From positions 3,867,501 through 3,931,500 of the forward strand of contig NZ_CP031963.1 in the NCBI RefSeq assembly GCF_003443675.1: 64,000 nucleotides of DNA, in the 5' to 3' direction. Positions 18,525-28,384 of the stretch are shown in pieces. Made by a program: the position numbers and the translations under genes. The stretch comes from Aquimarina sp. BL5. GTDB taxonomy: Bacteria; Bacteroidota; Bacteroidia; Flavobacteriales; Flavobacteriaceae. The notes below the pieces were generated by a model. The model made no database searches. It was given only the letters and a program-made list of their open reading frames with translations, and had not been told where the DNA came from. How positions within the stretch are numbered: position 1 is the first letter of the stretch; every line of letters starts with the position of its first letter.

Positions 18525-19271
18525 TTATTTCTTATTTGCTTCTTTAATGTATTTCTGAAGTGCCATTGTCATTGAAGGAGTTTCAGGAGTTGGAGCTTGA
18601 ATATTCACTATCAAGTCGTGTTCCTCTGCAGCTTTTACTGTAGAGTTTCCAAAAACAGCAATACGAGTATCTTTTTGTTGAAAGTCCGGAAAGTTCTCGA
18701 ATAATGATTTTATTCCTGAAGGACTAAAAAACACTAGGATGTCATAAAACACATCTCTTAAATCAGAAAGATCACTTACCACAGTTTTGTAGAAAATTGC
18801 TTGCTTCCATTCTACTTTTAAGGTGTTAAGTGTGTCAGGGATTTCAGATTTTAATTTATCGGAAGAAGGTAATAAAAACTTTTCATTTTTATACTTCTTA
18901 ACTAACGGCATTAATTCCTGAAATGTACGTTTTCCAACATAAATTTTTCTCTTTCTGTAAACTACATACTTCTGTAGATAATAAGCAACAGCTTCACTCT
19001 GGCAAAAGTATTTAAGCGAATCAGGAACTTTAAAACGCATTTCATCAGCGATTCTAAAAAAATGATCCACAGAATTTCTACTCGTAAGAATAATAGCAGT
19101 GTATTGAGATAAATCTACCTTTTGTTGCCTCACTTCCTTAGCATCTACGCCCTCTACGTGAATAAACGGTATAAAGTCAATTTTTACCTTTTCTTTCTCC
19201 TCAAGTTCGAAATAAGGTGAATTTTCTACTTTAGGCTCTGGTTGTGAGACCAAAATCGTTTTCACTTTCAT
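18525..19271 (-). CDS. hemD: Uroporphyrinogen-III synthase family protein
   Basis: 248 residues. Segments such as YTAIILTSRNSVDHFFRIA, ILVFFSPSGIKSLFENFP and RIAVFGNSTVKAAEEHDL are the conserved HemD blocks, and the whole length forms the two-lobed HemD domain. HemD cyclises hydroxymethylbilane to uroporphyrinogen III in haem synthesis. Like most bacterial HemDs it is poorly conserved, so the call rests on a few short blocks. It lies 32 bp after a DUF4271 gene, a pairing typical of Bacteroidetes. Confidence 0.85.
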   Translation of the reverse strand: MKVKTILVSQPEPKVENSPYFELEEKEKVKIDFIPFIHVEGVDAKEVRQQKVDLSQYTAIILTSRNSVDHFFRIADEMRFKVPDSLKYFCQSEAVAYYLQKYVVYRKRKIYVGKRTFQELMPLVKKYKNEKFLLPSSDKLKSEIPDTLNTLKVEWKQAIFYKTVVSDLSDLRDVFYDILVFFSPSGIKSLFENFPDFQQKDTRIAVFGNSTVKAAEEHDLIVNIQAPTPETPSMTMALQKYIKEANKK

Positions 19272-19303
19272 ATATAGTCTTTATTTGTAAACGTACCCCT
19301 ATA

Positions 19304-19957
19304 TTATATAATTAGCTTGTATAGCATAAAATAGGGTGCGATTTCAAGTGCGCAAAGATACAAAATAAAATAAAACGAATGGTTTAAAATGATGTTTTCG
19401 TTTTTCTTATACACAGAAAATAGAATCATTAAGTTTAGAATCAACAAACAAACTAGTAATGCAATTAGAACAATTTTTGAGGGTTTCGCAGTATAAATGA
19501 ACAATAAATTAAGAGGCAATAAAATTACCCCCAAAAAATTACGATATGATACTTTATAAAATAAATAATCTTCAATTAAAACTTCTATAGAAAAAATAGT
19601 AGAAACTATTTTTTCTATCAAGATTTTAGAGATTAAAACAAATAAATAAAGAGCGGATATCTTTAGGTAAAGTATCATATCAACTGTACCCGATTCCCAT
19701 TGTAAAACATCTAGGCACAGATATATGAACAATGAAACAGAGAGAACTTGAACTAAAATTAGAATTCCATTAAAAAAAGTAGATAGTTTATTCCCTTTTT
19801 GATTAAGAACGATATACTTGTTTGTGTTGAAAAGCATTACAAATTCTGAAAAGCGAGCAGAATTCATAAGTTTAGCTGTCGCTAAAAGCACAAAACACAT
19901 TAGAATTACTATAGTAATCCAGTCAGTAGATATGATTTCTCTTGTAATAACTTCCAT
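19304..19957 (-). CDS. DUF4271 family membrane protein
   Basis: 217 residues and about six membrane helices, with the early cytoplasmic phrase ARFSEFVMLFNTNKYIVL that is characteristic of DUF4271. This Bacteroidetes family is commonly encoded directly upstream of hemD, as here. No enzymatic motif is visible. A role linked to haem or the envelope is possible but only by position. Confidence 0.8.
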   Translation of the reverse strand: MEVITREIISTDWITIVILMCFVLLATAKLMNSARFSEFVMLFNTNKYIVLNQKGNKLSTFFNGILILVQVLSVSLFIYLCLDVLQWESGTVDMILYLKISALYLFVLISKILIEKIVSTIFSIEVLIEDYLFYKVSYRNFLGVILLPLNLLFIYTAKPSKIVLIALLVCLLILNLMILFSVYKKNENIILNHSFYFILYLCALEIAPYFMLYKLII

Positions 19958-20108
19958 GCTTATAAAAGGATAAAATTAAGCCATACTTATTACATAATAA
20001 AATAAAGTATCCTATAATAAGATGCAACACTAATTTAAATACCAAGTATATATACATAAACCATAATATTAGTGCGAAAAACTGAAAATATTCTAGTGAT
20101 TATTTAGT

Positions 20109-20116
20109 TATATTTG
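20109..20116 (+). promoter_or_regulatory. -7 promoter element for the mannosyltransferase-dihydroorotase operon
   Basis: TATATTTG, an exact TAnnTTTG match, 16 bp before the ATG at 20133. Confidence 0.5.
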
Positions 20117-20132
20117 CCTGAAAACACTTTAA

Positions 20133-20864
20133 ATGGTAGACGCATTAGTAATTATACCTACCTATAATGAGATCGAAAATGTAGAGCGTATTATCAAAAA
20201 TGTGCTTGCGCTTCAACGTGATTTTAATATTCTGATTGTAGATGATAATTCTCCAGACGGAACAGCCGCAAAGATTAAAGAATTGCAAGAGGAGTATCCC
20301 GAACATCTTTTTTTAGTAGAGCGGAAAGGAAAGTTAGGATTAGGAACAGCATATATTACAGGATTTAAATGGGCGTTAGAACGATCTTATGAATATGTTT
20401 TTGAGATGGATGCGGATTTTTCACATAATCCAAATGATCTGATACGATTATATAATGCTTGCGCTAAGGGAACATCAGATGTAGCGATTGGGTCGAGATA
20501 TGTTACAGGAGTAAATGTGGTTAATTGGCCTATGAGCAGGGTATTACTATCTTGGTTAGCATCTAAATATGTTCGTTTTATCACTGGAATGGATATTCAT
20601 GATACTACAGCAGGTTTTATTTGTTATAAAAGAGAAGTTTTAGAAAAAATTAACCTTGATAAGATTAAGTTCGTAGGATACGCTTTTCAGATTGAAATGA
20701 AATTTAAAGCATATCTATCAAAATTTAAGATAAAGGAAGTTCCAGTAGTGTTTACTGATAGAACAAGAGGAACTTCTAAAATGAGTAAAGGAATTATCTC
20801 TGAAGCGATTTTTGGCGTATTAAGGATGAAATTAAAGAGTTTGTTTAATAGTTATGAAATATGA
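20133..20864 (+). CDS. Polyprenol monophosphomannose synthase (Dpm1-like GT2)
   Basis: 243 residues, a compact GT2 enzyme without C-terminal membrane domains. Motifs: [24 protein letters not shown], the metal-binding MDADFSHNP and the acceptor-region [14 protein letters not shown]. Such enzymes transfer mannose from GDP-mannose to polyprenyl phosphate, giving a lipid-linked donor for periplasmic glycosylation. The stop codon overlaps the start of the dihydroorotase gene (ATGA), so the two are translationally coupled. Confidence 0.9.
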   Translation: MVDALVIIPTYNEIENVERIIKNVLALQRDFNILIVDDNSPDGTAAKIKELQEEYPEHLFLVERKGKLGLGTAYITGFKWALERSYEYVFEMDADFSHNPNDLIRLYNACAKGTSDVAIGSRYVTGVNVVNWPMSRVLLSWLASKYVRFITGMDIHDTTAGFICYKREVLEKINLDKIKFVGYAFQIEMKFKAYLSKFKIKEVPVVFTDRTRGTSKMSKGIISEAIFGVLRMKLKSLFNSYEI

Positions 20865-22207
20865 TCATGAATAAAGTATTGATTAAGAATACTAACATTA
20901 TTAATGAAGGAAAGATTTTTAATGGAGATGTATATATAGAGAATGGTTTTTTTAAAGAAATCTCTTCACAGATTAGTGCCAAATCTCCTGATGTACAGGT
21001 CTTTGATGCAGAAGGGAAATATCTTTTGCCAGGTGTTATTGATGATCAGGTTCATTTTAGAGAACCAGGACTAACACATAAAGCTACTATAGAAACGGAA
21101 TCTAAAGCTGCAATAGCTGGAGGGATTACTTCTTTTATTGAAATGCCTAATACAAATCCGCAAACAACTACTATAGAAAAGCTTGAGGAAAAGTTCGAAA
21201 TAGCCGCTAAAACCAGTTATGCTAACTATTCTTTTATGTTTGGAGGTACTAACGATAATCTAGAAGAGATATTAAAGGTAGATCGCAATAAAGTTGCAGG
21301 ACTTAAGTTGTTTTTAGGTTCTTCTACAGGAAATATGTTGGTAGATAATCCCGAAGTATTAGAAAAAATCTTCTCATCTACTGATTTGTTAATTTCTGTA
21401 CACTGTGAGGATGAAGAGACGATAAGAAATAATACGGCGAAATATAAAGAGCAGTATGGTGAGGATATACCTATTGAGATGCATCCGATTATTAGAAGTG
21501 AAGAAGCTTGTTATATATCTTCCTCTAGAGCCGTAGCATTGGCCAAAAAGACAGGTGCTAGATTACACGTTTTTCATCTTTCTACAGCAAAGGAATTAGA
21601 ATTGTTTACGAATAAGATTCCGTTAAAAGATAAAAAGATCACCGCAGAAGTTTGTATACATCACCTTTGGTTTTCTGATGAGGATTATAAAGAAAAAGGA
21701 ACATTGATAAAGTGGAATCCCGCAGTAAAAACATCAAAAGATAGAGAAGCACTATTTCAAGCTTTACTTAAGGATAAATTAGATGTAATTGCGACTGATC
21801 ATGCGCCACATACCAAAGAAGAAAAAGATAATGTATATACAAAAGCACCTTCAGGAGGTCCTTTAGTACAACATGCATTACCTGCAATGTTAGAGTTTTA
21901 TCATAAGGGCAAAATTTCGTTAGAAAAGATTGTAGAGAAAATGTGCCATAATCCTGCAATTTTATTTCAGGTAGAGAAGAGAGGCTATATAAAAGAAGGC
22001 TATTGCGCGGATGCAGTTTTAGTAGATCTTAATGCTCCTTGGACTGTTAATAGTGATAATATTGCGTATAAGTGTGGATGGTCTCCATTTGAAGGGACTA
22101 CCTTTAAATCAAGAATTACACATACTTTTGTGAACGGAAGTTTAGTGTATAAGAATTTTAAGTTCTATGATGTTAAAAATGCACAACGATTAACTTTTGA
22201 CCGATAA
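20861..22207 (+). CDS. Dihydroorotase
   Basis: 448 residues, class I amidohydrolase barrel. The region [14 protein letters not shown] (residues 61-74) is the dihydroorotase signature but the usual HxH metal pair reads Q63-V-H65. Other metal and substrate residues are visible: [32 protein letters not shown] and the catalytic [12 protein letters not shown]. It cyclises carbamoyl aspartate in pyrimidine synthesis. The Q variant appears, from memory, in other Bacteroidetes copies; activity therefore seems likely but is not certain. The start could be codon 1 or the ATG two codons later. Confidence 0.88.
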   Translation: MIMNKVLIKNTNIINEGKIFNGDVYIENGFFKEISSQISAKSPDVQVFDAEGKYLLPGVIDDQVHFREPGLTHKATIETESKAAIAGGITSFIEMPNTNPQTTTIEKLEEKFEIAAKTSYANYSFMFGGTNDNLEEILKVDRNKVAGLKLFLGSSTGNMLVDNPEVLEKIFSSTDLLISVHCEDEETIRNNTAKYKEQYGEDIPIEMHPIIRSEEACYISSSRAVALAKKTGARLHVFHLSTAKELELFTNKIPLKDKKITAEVCIHHLWFSDEDYKEKGTLIKWNPAVKTSKDREALFQALLKDKLDVIATDHAPHTKEEKDNVYTKAPSGGPLVQHALPAMLEFYHKGKISLEKIVEKMCHNPAILFQVEKRGYIKEGYCADAVLVDLNAPWTVNSDNIAYKCGWSPFEGTTFKSRITHTFVNGSLVYKNFKFYDVKNAQRLTFDR

Positions 22208-22302
22208 CGTAAGTGTTAGAAAATTTTTAGAGTAAGAACTCAGTAGTTAGAAATATTCTCAGCTTAATGATTTACTTATAATAATTGATAAAATTTAAAT
22301 GC

Positions 22303-22830
22303 GTGAAAAAAGGAATAGTATATAGTTTTTTTTCTTTGGTTCTTATTGTTTTTTCTTGTCAAAGTTTGGATAAAGGACAAAAGCCAGAAAATCTACTATC
22401 AGAAGATAAAATGGTAGAGATACTTACAGATATTGCTTTTGTGAAAGCAGCAAAAGGAAGTTATAAAAAAGTTTTTGATGTTAAAAAAATAAACCCTGAA
22501 TCTTATATCTTAAAAAAACATGGTGTAGATAGTTTAGTATTTGCCGAAAATAATAATTGGTATATCAATCAATTGGATGAATATGAAGAGATTTTTAAAA
22601 GGGTAAAAAACAACCTAGAGAAATCGAAGGTGAAATTTGAGAAACTAAAAAAAGAAGAAGATTCCATACAAAAGATAAAAGATTCTATTAAAAAAGCAAC
22701 AAAAGGTATCAAGCTCGAAAAAAAATCATCTATTGATGAAGAATTTTTAATAGAAGAAGAGATAGAAAACGCAATCAAGAAAAGAAACAAGTCAAAACCT
22801 ATTCCTCCTTCAGGAAAAAAGAAGCAGTAG
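22303..22830 (+). CDS. DUF4296 family lipoprotein
   Basis: Reading from a GTG at 22303 gives 175 residues starting MKKGIVYSFFSLVLIVFSCQ, a clean lipoprotein signal with the cysteine after VFS. An upstream TTG at 22285 would add six residues. The segment LLSEDKMVEILTDIAFVKAA is the DUF4296 hallmark. The C-terminal half is a highly charged Lys/Glu coiled region. The family usually follows dihydroorotase in flavobacteria and its role is unknown. Its 3' end overlaps the converging epimerase gene by 32 bp. Confidence 0.8.
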   Translation: MKKGIVYSFFSLVLIVFSCQSLDKGQKPENLLSEDKMVEILTDIAFVKAAKGSYKKVFDVKKINPESYILKKHGVDSLVFAENNNWYINQLDEYEEIFKRVKNNLEKSKVKFEKLKKEEDSIQKIKDSIKKATKGIKLEKKSSIDEEFLIEEEIENAIKKRNKSKPIPPSGKKKQ

Positions 22831-23809
22831 TTTCTATTGCTTTATTTACAGGTGTAAAACTATAAATAAGCTCTTTTTTTATCTTTTCATTTTCATATAA
22901 AGAATTAGAAAAAGCACTTTTTATTGAAGATTTGAATATTGATTGCTTTGTTCGGAAAACGAAATGACTAAATTGTTGTAGATAGTACGCTGTTTTCATT
23001 AGAAAAGGAGACACTTTCTTTTTTGGGATAGGTTTGTTAAGAGCTTCCGCAATTAGAGAAAATACATTTTTGAAACTTAAATTTTCACTCACTAAGATGT
23101 ATCTCTCATTTTTTATTTCACTATTCATAAGGCGGTGCATGATCTTTACTACGTCATCAACAGCTACATATCCAGTAGTTCCAGTAGTGAAGTATTTCAT
23201 TCCTTTATAGATTTTTTTAAATAGATATCCACTACCAGAATTAAAAAAACCAGGACCTATAATGATACCGGGATTTACAATTACTGCGTTAAGTCCTTCT
23301 TGAGTTCCGCGCCATACCTCCATCTCAGCACCGTATTTGGTAATGGCATAGACAGAATCAGAGACCTCGGGATTCCATTCTGTAGTTTCGTTAATTGGAT
23401 TTTGAAAAGTGTTTTCACTTAAAGTTGCTATCGAACTTACGTAACAAAGCTTTTGTATCTTATGGATCAATGATAGGTTTACAATATTTGCCGTTCCTTC
23501 TATATTTATTTTGCGTAGTTTTTTGTAGTGTGATGGATTAAAAGATATCATAGCTGCGCAGTGATACACTTGAGTAATTCCTTCAAAAGCAATACTTAGT
23601 GTCGGAATGTCATTAAGATCTCCTTGTATCCATTCAATAGTCTCAAAGGCATTATGATCTTCCGGTTTAGAGCATTTCAAAAAAACTGTTTTTGCGTATT
23701 CCTTTTTAGCAGTTGTTCTATATAAAGCACGTATCTGATGTTTTTCTTCCGCCAGTTTTATTAATAAATGTGTGCCTACTAAACCTGTTGCTCCGGTAAC
23801 TAATATCAT
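22799..23809 (-). CDS. NAD-dependent epimerase/dehydratase family protein
   Basis: 336 residues. Extended short-chain dehydrogenase: N-terminal ILVTGATGLVGTHLL (residues 2-16) binds NAD, with the YAITKYGAE motif supplying the YxxxK pair. It resembles the dihydroflavonol-4-reductase or sterol-dehydrogenase-like branch rather than sugar-nucleotide epimerases. Substrate unknown. Convergent with DUF4296, with a 32-bp overlap of coding ends. Confidence 0.85.
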   Translation of the reverse strand: MILVTGATGLVGTHLLIKLAEEKHQIRALYRTTAKKEYAKTVFLKCSKPEDHNAFETIEWIQGDLNDIPTLSIAFEGITQVYHCAAMISFNPSHYKKLRKINIEGTANIVNLSLIHKIQKLCYVSSIATLSENTFQNPINETTEWNPEVSDSVYAITKYGAEMEVWRGTQEGLNAVIVNPGIIIGPGFFNSGSGYLFKKIYKGMKYFTTGTTGYVAVDDVVKIMHRLMNSEIKNERYILVSENLSFKNVFSLIAEALNKPIPKKKVSPFLMKTAYYLQQFSHFVFRTKQSIFKSSIKSAFSNSLYENEKIKKELIYSFTPVNKAIETTASFFLKEE

Positions 23810-23868
23810 AGTATTTATTCTATCACACTAATGTAAACAATTAGGAATAAATATTTTGTTTTACTTAT

Positions 23869-26800
23869 TTAAAAAGAAGCTTTCCTTTTTCTAAGCCAAA
23901 CAATACCAAAAAATAGTATGATAAACACTGCCAATCCAGTTGCCCAATACCAAGAATAATCATTGCTAAACTGAATTGGAGAAACATCGCCTAACAAATA
24001 AAAACCTCCCCAATAAAACGGGTTTGTACGATTAATGTTAGCGGTGTTTAAATATTGTAACTTTGCCTGTTGTAGTGCTTTTGCTTTATTCATGCCAGCT
24101 TTTAAGTTGGTATAGAAATACTTCATCAATTCTGGAGTAGTTTGATCTGATACTTCCCAACTACTTAATAATAGGCTTTTAGTTCCCGCATATTGAAATG
24201 CAGTTCCTAAGCTCATAACACCTTCTCCTTTTGCAATTTTGCCTGTACCAGTATTGCAAGCACTTAATACTGTTAACTCTGAAGGGATGTCTAAAGCAAA
24301 TAATTCGTGACTGTACAATAGATTATCTTCTATGGTATCCTTATTTTGAGTGAAAAATAATTTAGAATTTTCTGGTCGTTCATTATCTACCTCACCGTGT
24401 AATGCTAGATGTAGGATATTGTACTGGCTAGCATTTTTCTTAAAGTTAGCCTCTATAGCTTCTGATCCGTAGAAATAGTTTCCGTCTATAATATTTGCGA
24501 TTGCTTTGATTTCTTTGCGAGTTCCAGGGAGGTCATCTCCAGTATCTCTTAGCGCAGCCATACTAAGGGTCTCACTTGTTATAATGTTTGTGGTGTCCGA
24601 AAACGAAAATGCTAGACATTCCTTTAATTTATTAGATTTTTTACTGCTTAGGAGAGGGGTAAATAAAAGGTTAGCAGAATTGGCGTAACTAATCGTATAA
24701 TCTTTTAATAAATAAGATAGTTTTTTAGGGTTGTTGGAACCATCATCTTTAGTAAGTAGTAAATCAAAATTCAGATGCCATAATGGACCATCCGGGCTGA
24801 TAATCAAATTATCACCAACGATTTGATCTTTGATAGGACTGATCAATTGCTGGTATAGTTCAAGCGCATTACTTTTATAGCTAGCAATATTTTTATCTGT
24901 AATTGATGTTCTTAATTCTTCAATGTTCTCTGTAAGTTTTAGAGTAGTGAATTTTTTTACATCAATTTTACTTTTTGAAATGGTAAAGGCATAGGTAGTA
25001 CTATCAGCTGTAAAAAATTCCAAAAAGGTAGTTTTGTTATCCAGTTTTTGTTGAATATCATTGATAGAAATAATCTCGTTTTGATGTTTTAGTTGATAAT
25101 AGTTAGGATAGTTTTTCTCTAAAGCTTCTGTTAAGGAGTCTTTTCTTCTAGACAGATTGAATAATTTATTTTCATAGTTCGAAATACTACCAGAATCTAT
25201 TTTTTGTGCAGAACGTTCTTTAGTGATTTGCGATTGATAAAAAGCGTGATCAATTCTTAACTTTTTTTCTAATGACACAAGTTTTGAAGGTAAACCTGCA
25301 AAACTTTTTGCATTAGCATCATTTAGTAGTCCTTTTAGGGTATTAGCCTTGCTCTTTTCTGAAAACAGAAATGCTTGATGTATTGCATCTTTATGTTGAT
25401 TGTGATTATGAAGAAGTAATTGAGCATCAATAGCACCTTGATAAATCTCCTTAACTTTGTTAGCAAAAGTTACTCGATCTTTATAATTGCTTAAGGTTCC
25501 TCTAATACTATTTGTTAAGGTATCTGCTTTTTGATAAACACGGATACTATTTTTAAGGCTTTGGACGCTGTCTTTATTTGGAAAGTAATTCTGAAAGGTT
25601 TTAGCTTTGAATAGTAAGGTTTCTAAAGCAATATTCGAGTCAAAAAAATGTAAATTTCTACTTTCAGAGATGGAATTTGTTTTTAAGGCGTGTTCGTAAT
25701 ACGTTATGGCTTCTGAAAATTCTTTTGTTTTATTTAAAGTGTTTCCAATATAATTATAAATGTTTGCGACCATTCCGTAATTAATACTGGATTGATTTAA
25801 ATTTATACGTACTGCTTTTTTGTAGTTTATTAATGCTTTTTCATATTCTTTTTTTCCATCAAAACTAATACCAATAAGAAAATATGAATTAGCAATATAT
25901 TGATGATCTTCTCCAAGTTCATTTAGCCTTATGTTTAAAGCTTTGTTATAAAAATCGAGAGATTTATCATAATCTTTCAAATCATAATAAACGAGTCCAA
26001 TATTATAATAGGAATTGGATACCCTTATATGCTTATCGCCATATAATTTTATATATATCTGTAAAGCTTCTCTATATTTTATTAAAGCCTCTTTGTATTG
26101 TTTGTTTCCACGTAGGGCGACGCCAATATTATTTAGATTAGTAGCTACTTCTAAATTGTTTGAGCCGAAAGTTTCGATAGAAATAATTAATGATTGTTTG
26201 AAATATTCTAATGCTTTAGTGTGTTGTTTTTTTTCAATGTAAATTCTTCCAATTTCGTTTAAACTATATGATAGATTTGAATTCTTTTTTTTGTGACGCT
26301 TTTTTATAGATAAGCTTTTTTTATGATATTCTATTGATTTGTCGTATTCTCCTTTAGCATATGAAATGAATCCTAAATTAGCTAATGTAGAAGAAAAACT
26401 TATATGATTTTTAGGTAAGATTTTCTTTTTTATTCTATAGGACTTTTGATAATAACTTAGAGCAGTTTCTATATCAGACTTTTTTATTTCGTGATAGTTT
26501 CCAATATATTCATAAGAAACTGTTTTTTCGATAGAGTTTTCAGGAAGGTGCTTTTTGCATATGTCAAGACTTTTTTTTGCAGCGAAATATGATGAATCTA
26601 GTTTTTGGAGTTGAAACTGAATATAAGCTATTTCATTATAGCAATTGGCTACTTTTTTCCATGCTTTCACATTTTTGTATAAGGGTAGTGCCTTTTTAAA
26701 ATATACGATAGAATTATCTAGTTTTCTATCAACTAACAGAGAATCTGCTTTTTTAAAATACTCAGAAGCTAAAATCGTATCATTTACATTTTGTGCATCG

Positions 26801-26874
26801 ATATAGTTGAAAGAGATTATCATAATAAAAAACACACATTTTGTTATATTGAAATAACATTCGAAACGTTTCAT
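23869..26874 (-). CDS. Secreted, membrane-anchored TPR-CHAT protein (caspase-like protease)
   Basis: 1001 residues. A hydrophobic N-terminus ending in FNYIDAQ reads as a signal peptide. Residues about 30-430 are ten or so tetratricopeptide repeats (for example YNNIGVALRGNKQYKEALIKY). A helical linker follows. Residues about 690-960 form a CHAT domain with the catalytic dyad His826 (in LHLALHGEVD) and Cys873 (in LSACNTGTG). One membrane helix near 975-995 precedes the basic tail LRKRKASF. With the signal peptide and positive tail, the TPR and CHAT parts should face the periplasm. CHAT domains are caspase-related cysteine proteases. It is divergent, 94 bp apart, from an ECF sigma factor and a putative anti-sigma gene. 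Confidence 0.88.
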   Translation of the reverse strand: MKRFECYFNITKCVFFIMIISFNYIDAQNVNDTILASEYFKKADSLLVDRKLDNSIVYFKKALPLYKNVKAWKKVANCYNEIAYIQFQLQKLDSSYFAAKKSLDICKKHLPENSIEKTVSYEYIGNYHEIKKSDIETALSYYQKSYRIKKKILPKNHISFSSTLANLGFISYAKGEYDKSIEYHKKSLSIKKRHKKKNSNLSYSLNEIGRIYIEKKQHTKALEYFKQSLIISIETFGSNNLEVATNLNNIGVALRGNKQYKEALIKYREALQIYIKLYGDKHIRVSNSYYNIGLVYYDLKDYDKSLDFYNKALNIRLNELGEDHQYIANSYFLIGISFDGKKEYEKALINYKKAVRINLNQSSINYGMVANIYNYIGNTLNKTKEFSEAITYYEHALKTNSISESRNLHFFDSNIALETLLFKAKTFQNYFPNKDSVQSLKNSIRVYQKADTLTNSIRGTLSNYKDRVTFANKVKEIYQGAIDAQLLLHNHNQHKDAIHQAFLFSEKSKANTLKGLLNDANAKSFAGLPSKLVSLEKKLRIDHAFYQSQITKERSAQKIDSGSISNYENKLFNLSRRKDSLTEALEKNYPNYYQLKHQNEIISINDIQQKLDNKTTFLEFFTADSTTYAFTISKSKIDVKKFTTLKLTENIEELRTSITDKNIASYKSNALELYQQLISPIKDQIVGDNLIISPDGPLWHLNFDLLLTKDDGSNNPKKLSYLLKDYTISYANSANLLFTPLLSSKKSNKLKECLAFSFSDTTNIITSETLSMAALRDTGDDLPGTRKEIKAIANIIDGNYFYGSEAIEANFKKNASQYNILHLALHGEVDNERPENSKLFFTQNKDTIEDNLLYSHELFALDIPSELTVLSACNTGTGKIAKGEGVMSLGTAFQYAGTKSLLLSSWEVSDQTTPELMKYFYTNLKAGMNKAKALQQAKLQYLNTANINRTNPFYWGGFYLLGDVSPIQFSNDYSWYWATGLAVFIILFFGIVWLRKRKASF

Positions 26875-26968
26875 AAGGGAATTCTATATTTATTAATAGC
26901 AAAGAACGTAAAAATGTTACTTTTACATTAGAAAAAGGTAACAGATTACCGTTTGGAGACATTAACTT

Positions 26969-27553
26969 ATGAATAACCCCAAGGAACGTAAAATTTTAGA
27001 AGGAATTGCGGCAGGAGATACTGCAATTATAAAAGCTTTCTATAAGAAGAATTATAACTATATCAGGGGTTACATTCTTCAGAATTCTGGCGAAGAGGAA
27101 GATGCAGAAGATGTATTTCAGGATGCTTTGGTTGTGATGTATCAAAAACTAAGATCAGGTACATTAGATATTAATGTTTCTATACGAACCTATTTTTATG
27201 CCATTTGTAAGAATACTTGGAGAAGTCGATTACGAAAGAAAAAAAAAATAATCTTTGATGATGAGTTAATAGAAGCAAATGAAGAATCTGAAGAGTATAT
27301 TGTAGAAGATATAGAGGAAAAAGAACGGGAGCATGTATATCGTAAATACTTCCTCAAACTAAGTGATGCCTGTAAAGAAGTGTTAAGTTTAGTTTTTGCA
27401 GGTAACAATATGAAAGAAATAGCTCGTATTACTGGATATGCAGAAGGATATGCACGAAAAAAGAAATTTGAGTGTAAAAAATCTTTATTGTATATGATAG
27501 AAGAAGATCCTGTATATCAGGAGTTAAAAATAACTTCTGAAAAAGAATCATAA
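26969..27553 (+). CDS. ECF-type RNA polymerase sigma factor
   Basis: 194 residues. Region 2 is YNYIRGYILQNSGEEEDAED followed by VFQDALVVMYQ; region 4 is a helix-turn-helix at MKEIARITGYAEGYARKKKFECK. No region 1 or 3, so it is an ECF sigma. The next gene starts one base after the stop codon and encodes a single-pass protein that probably inhibits it. Divergent from the CHAT protease gene. Confidence 0.93.
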   Translation: MNNPKERKILEGIAAGDTAIIKAFYKKNYNYIRGYILQNSGEEEDAEDVFQDALVVMYQKLRSGTLDINVSIRTYFYAICKNTWRSRLRKKKKIIFDDELIEANEESEEYIVEDIEEKEREHVYRKYFLKLSDACKEVLSLVFAGNNMKEIARITGYAEGYARKKKFECKKSLLYMIEEDPVYQELKITSEKES

Positions 27554-27554
27554 T

Positions 27555-28289
27555 ATGGAAAGGACTCAGGAATTATTTGAAAAAATAGAAGGGTATCTTG
27601 CTCAGACATTATCAGAGGAAGAAGTACTTGCCTTTGAAAAAGAAATAGCTGAAGATTCTGAACTTGAACGTGAACTAGAAAAGCAACGTGAGTTACATCG
27701 AGTCTTGAGTGATAGAGATACGCTTAATTTTAAAGAGAAATTGCAAAAAATCAGTGCAGAAGTAAAAAAAGAACAACTAAAAAGTAACACCTATTTTTCA
27801 TATTGGAAAATTGCAGCTTCTATTATTATTATACTAGGAGTAGGAACATTGTTATGGAATAACTTGAATAAAACAGATAGCTTCTCGGAGTTGTATGCCT
27901 CTTATTATAGGCCTTATCCTGCAGAAGATGTTACAAGAGGAGATACTGCTAACGAATGGGATGACATCGTTAAAAATTACTCTAAAGGTAATTATGATAC
28001 GGTGATCTCTAAACTTGAGAAAACTATTTCTATTAGTGCATCGGAACAGTTTAGATTATATCTGGGCAATAGTTATCTTAATAGTGGAAAAGAACAAGAA
28101 GCCATACTCCAGTTTGAAATGATAAGTGATGCGAGTAGGTACCGCGAAGCTGCTAATTGGTATCGTTCACTTACACATCTTAAACTAGGAGAAATTAAAA
28201 AATCTTCAGAGATTCTTAAGGAAATCATTAATTATAATGGAGTTTACAAAGAAAAAGCGATGCAACTGAAAGCAGAGTTGAAGGAGTGA
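27555..28289 (+). CDS. Putative anti-sigma factor with periplasmic TPR-like domain
   Basis: 244 residues. The N-terminal 50 residues (IEGYLAQTLSEEEVLAFEKE, then charged helices) follow the pattern of cytoplasmic sigma-binding segments of Bacteroidetes anti-sigma-like proteins, without a zinc motif. One membrane helix (about 84-101). The rest, in the periplasm if the N-terminus is cytoplasmic, is helical with TPR-like spacing (FRLYLGNSYLNSGKEQEAIL). Directly downstream of the sigma gene. Anti-sigma function is inferred from position and plan, not from a recognised domain. Confidence 0.7.
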   Translation: MERTQELFEKIEGYLAQTLSEEEVLAFEKEIAEDSELERELEKQRELHRVLSDRDTLNFKEKLQKISAEVKKEQLKSNTYFSYWKIAASIIIILGVGTLLWNNLNKTDSFSELYASYYRPYPAEDVTRGDTANEWDDIVKNYSKGNYDTVISKLEKTISISASEQFRLYLGNSYLNSGKEQEAILQFEMISDASRYREAANWYRSLTHLKLGEIKKSSEILKEIINYNGVYKEKAMQLKAELKE

Positions 28290-28351
28290 TAAAAGACGAG
28301 ATTGATAAAACGATTTCTCAGTTATTCATAGCGCTATATAATCCATATTTT

Positions 28352-28359
28352 TATCTTTG
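28352..28359 (+). promoter_or_regulatory. -7 promoter element of tyrS
   Basis: TATCTTTG matches TAnnTTTG exactly, 25 bp before the tyrS ATG. Confidence 0.5.
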
Positions 28360-28384
28360 CCGCGTCTAATAGAATTATATTACA

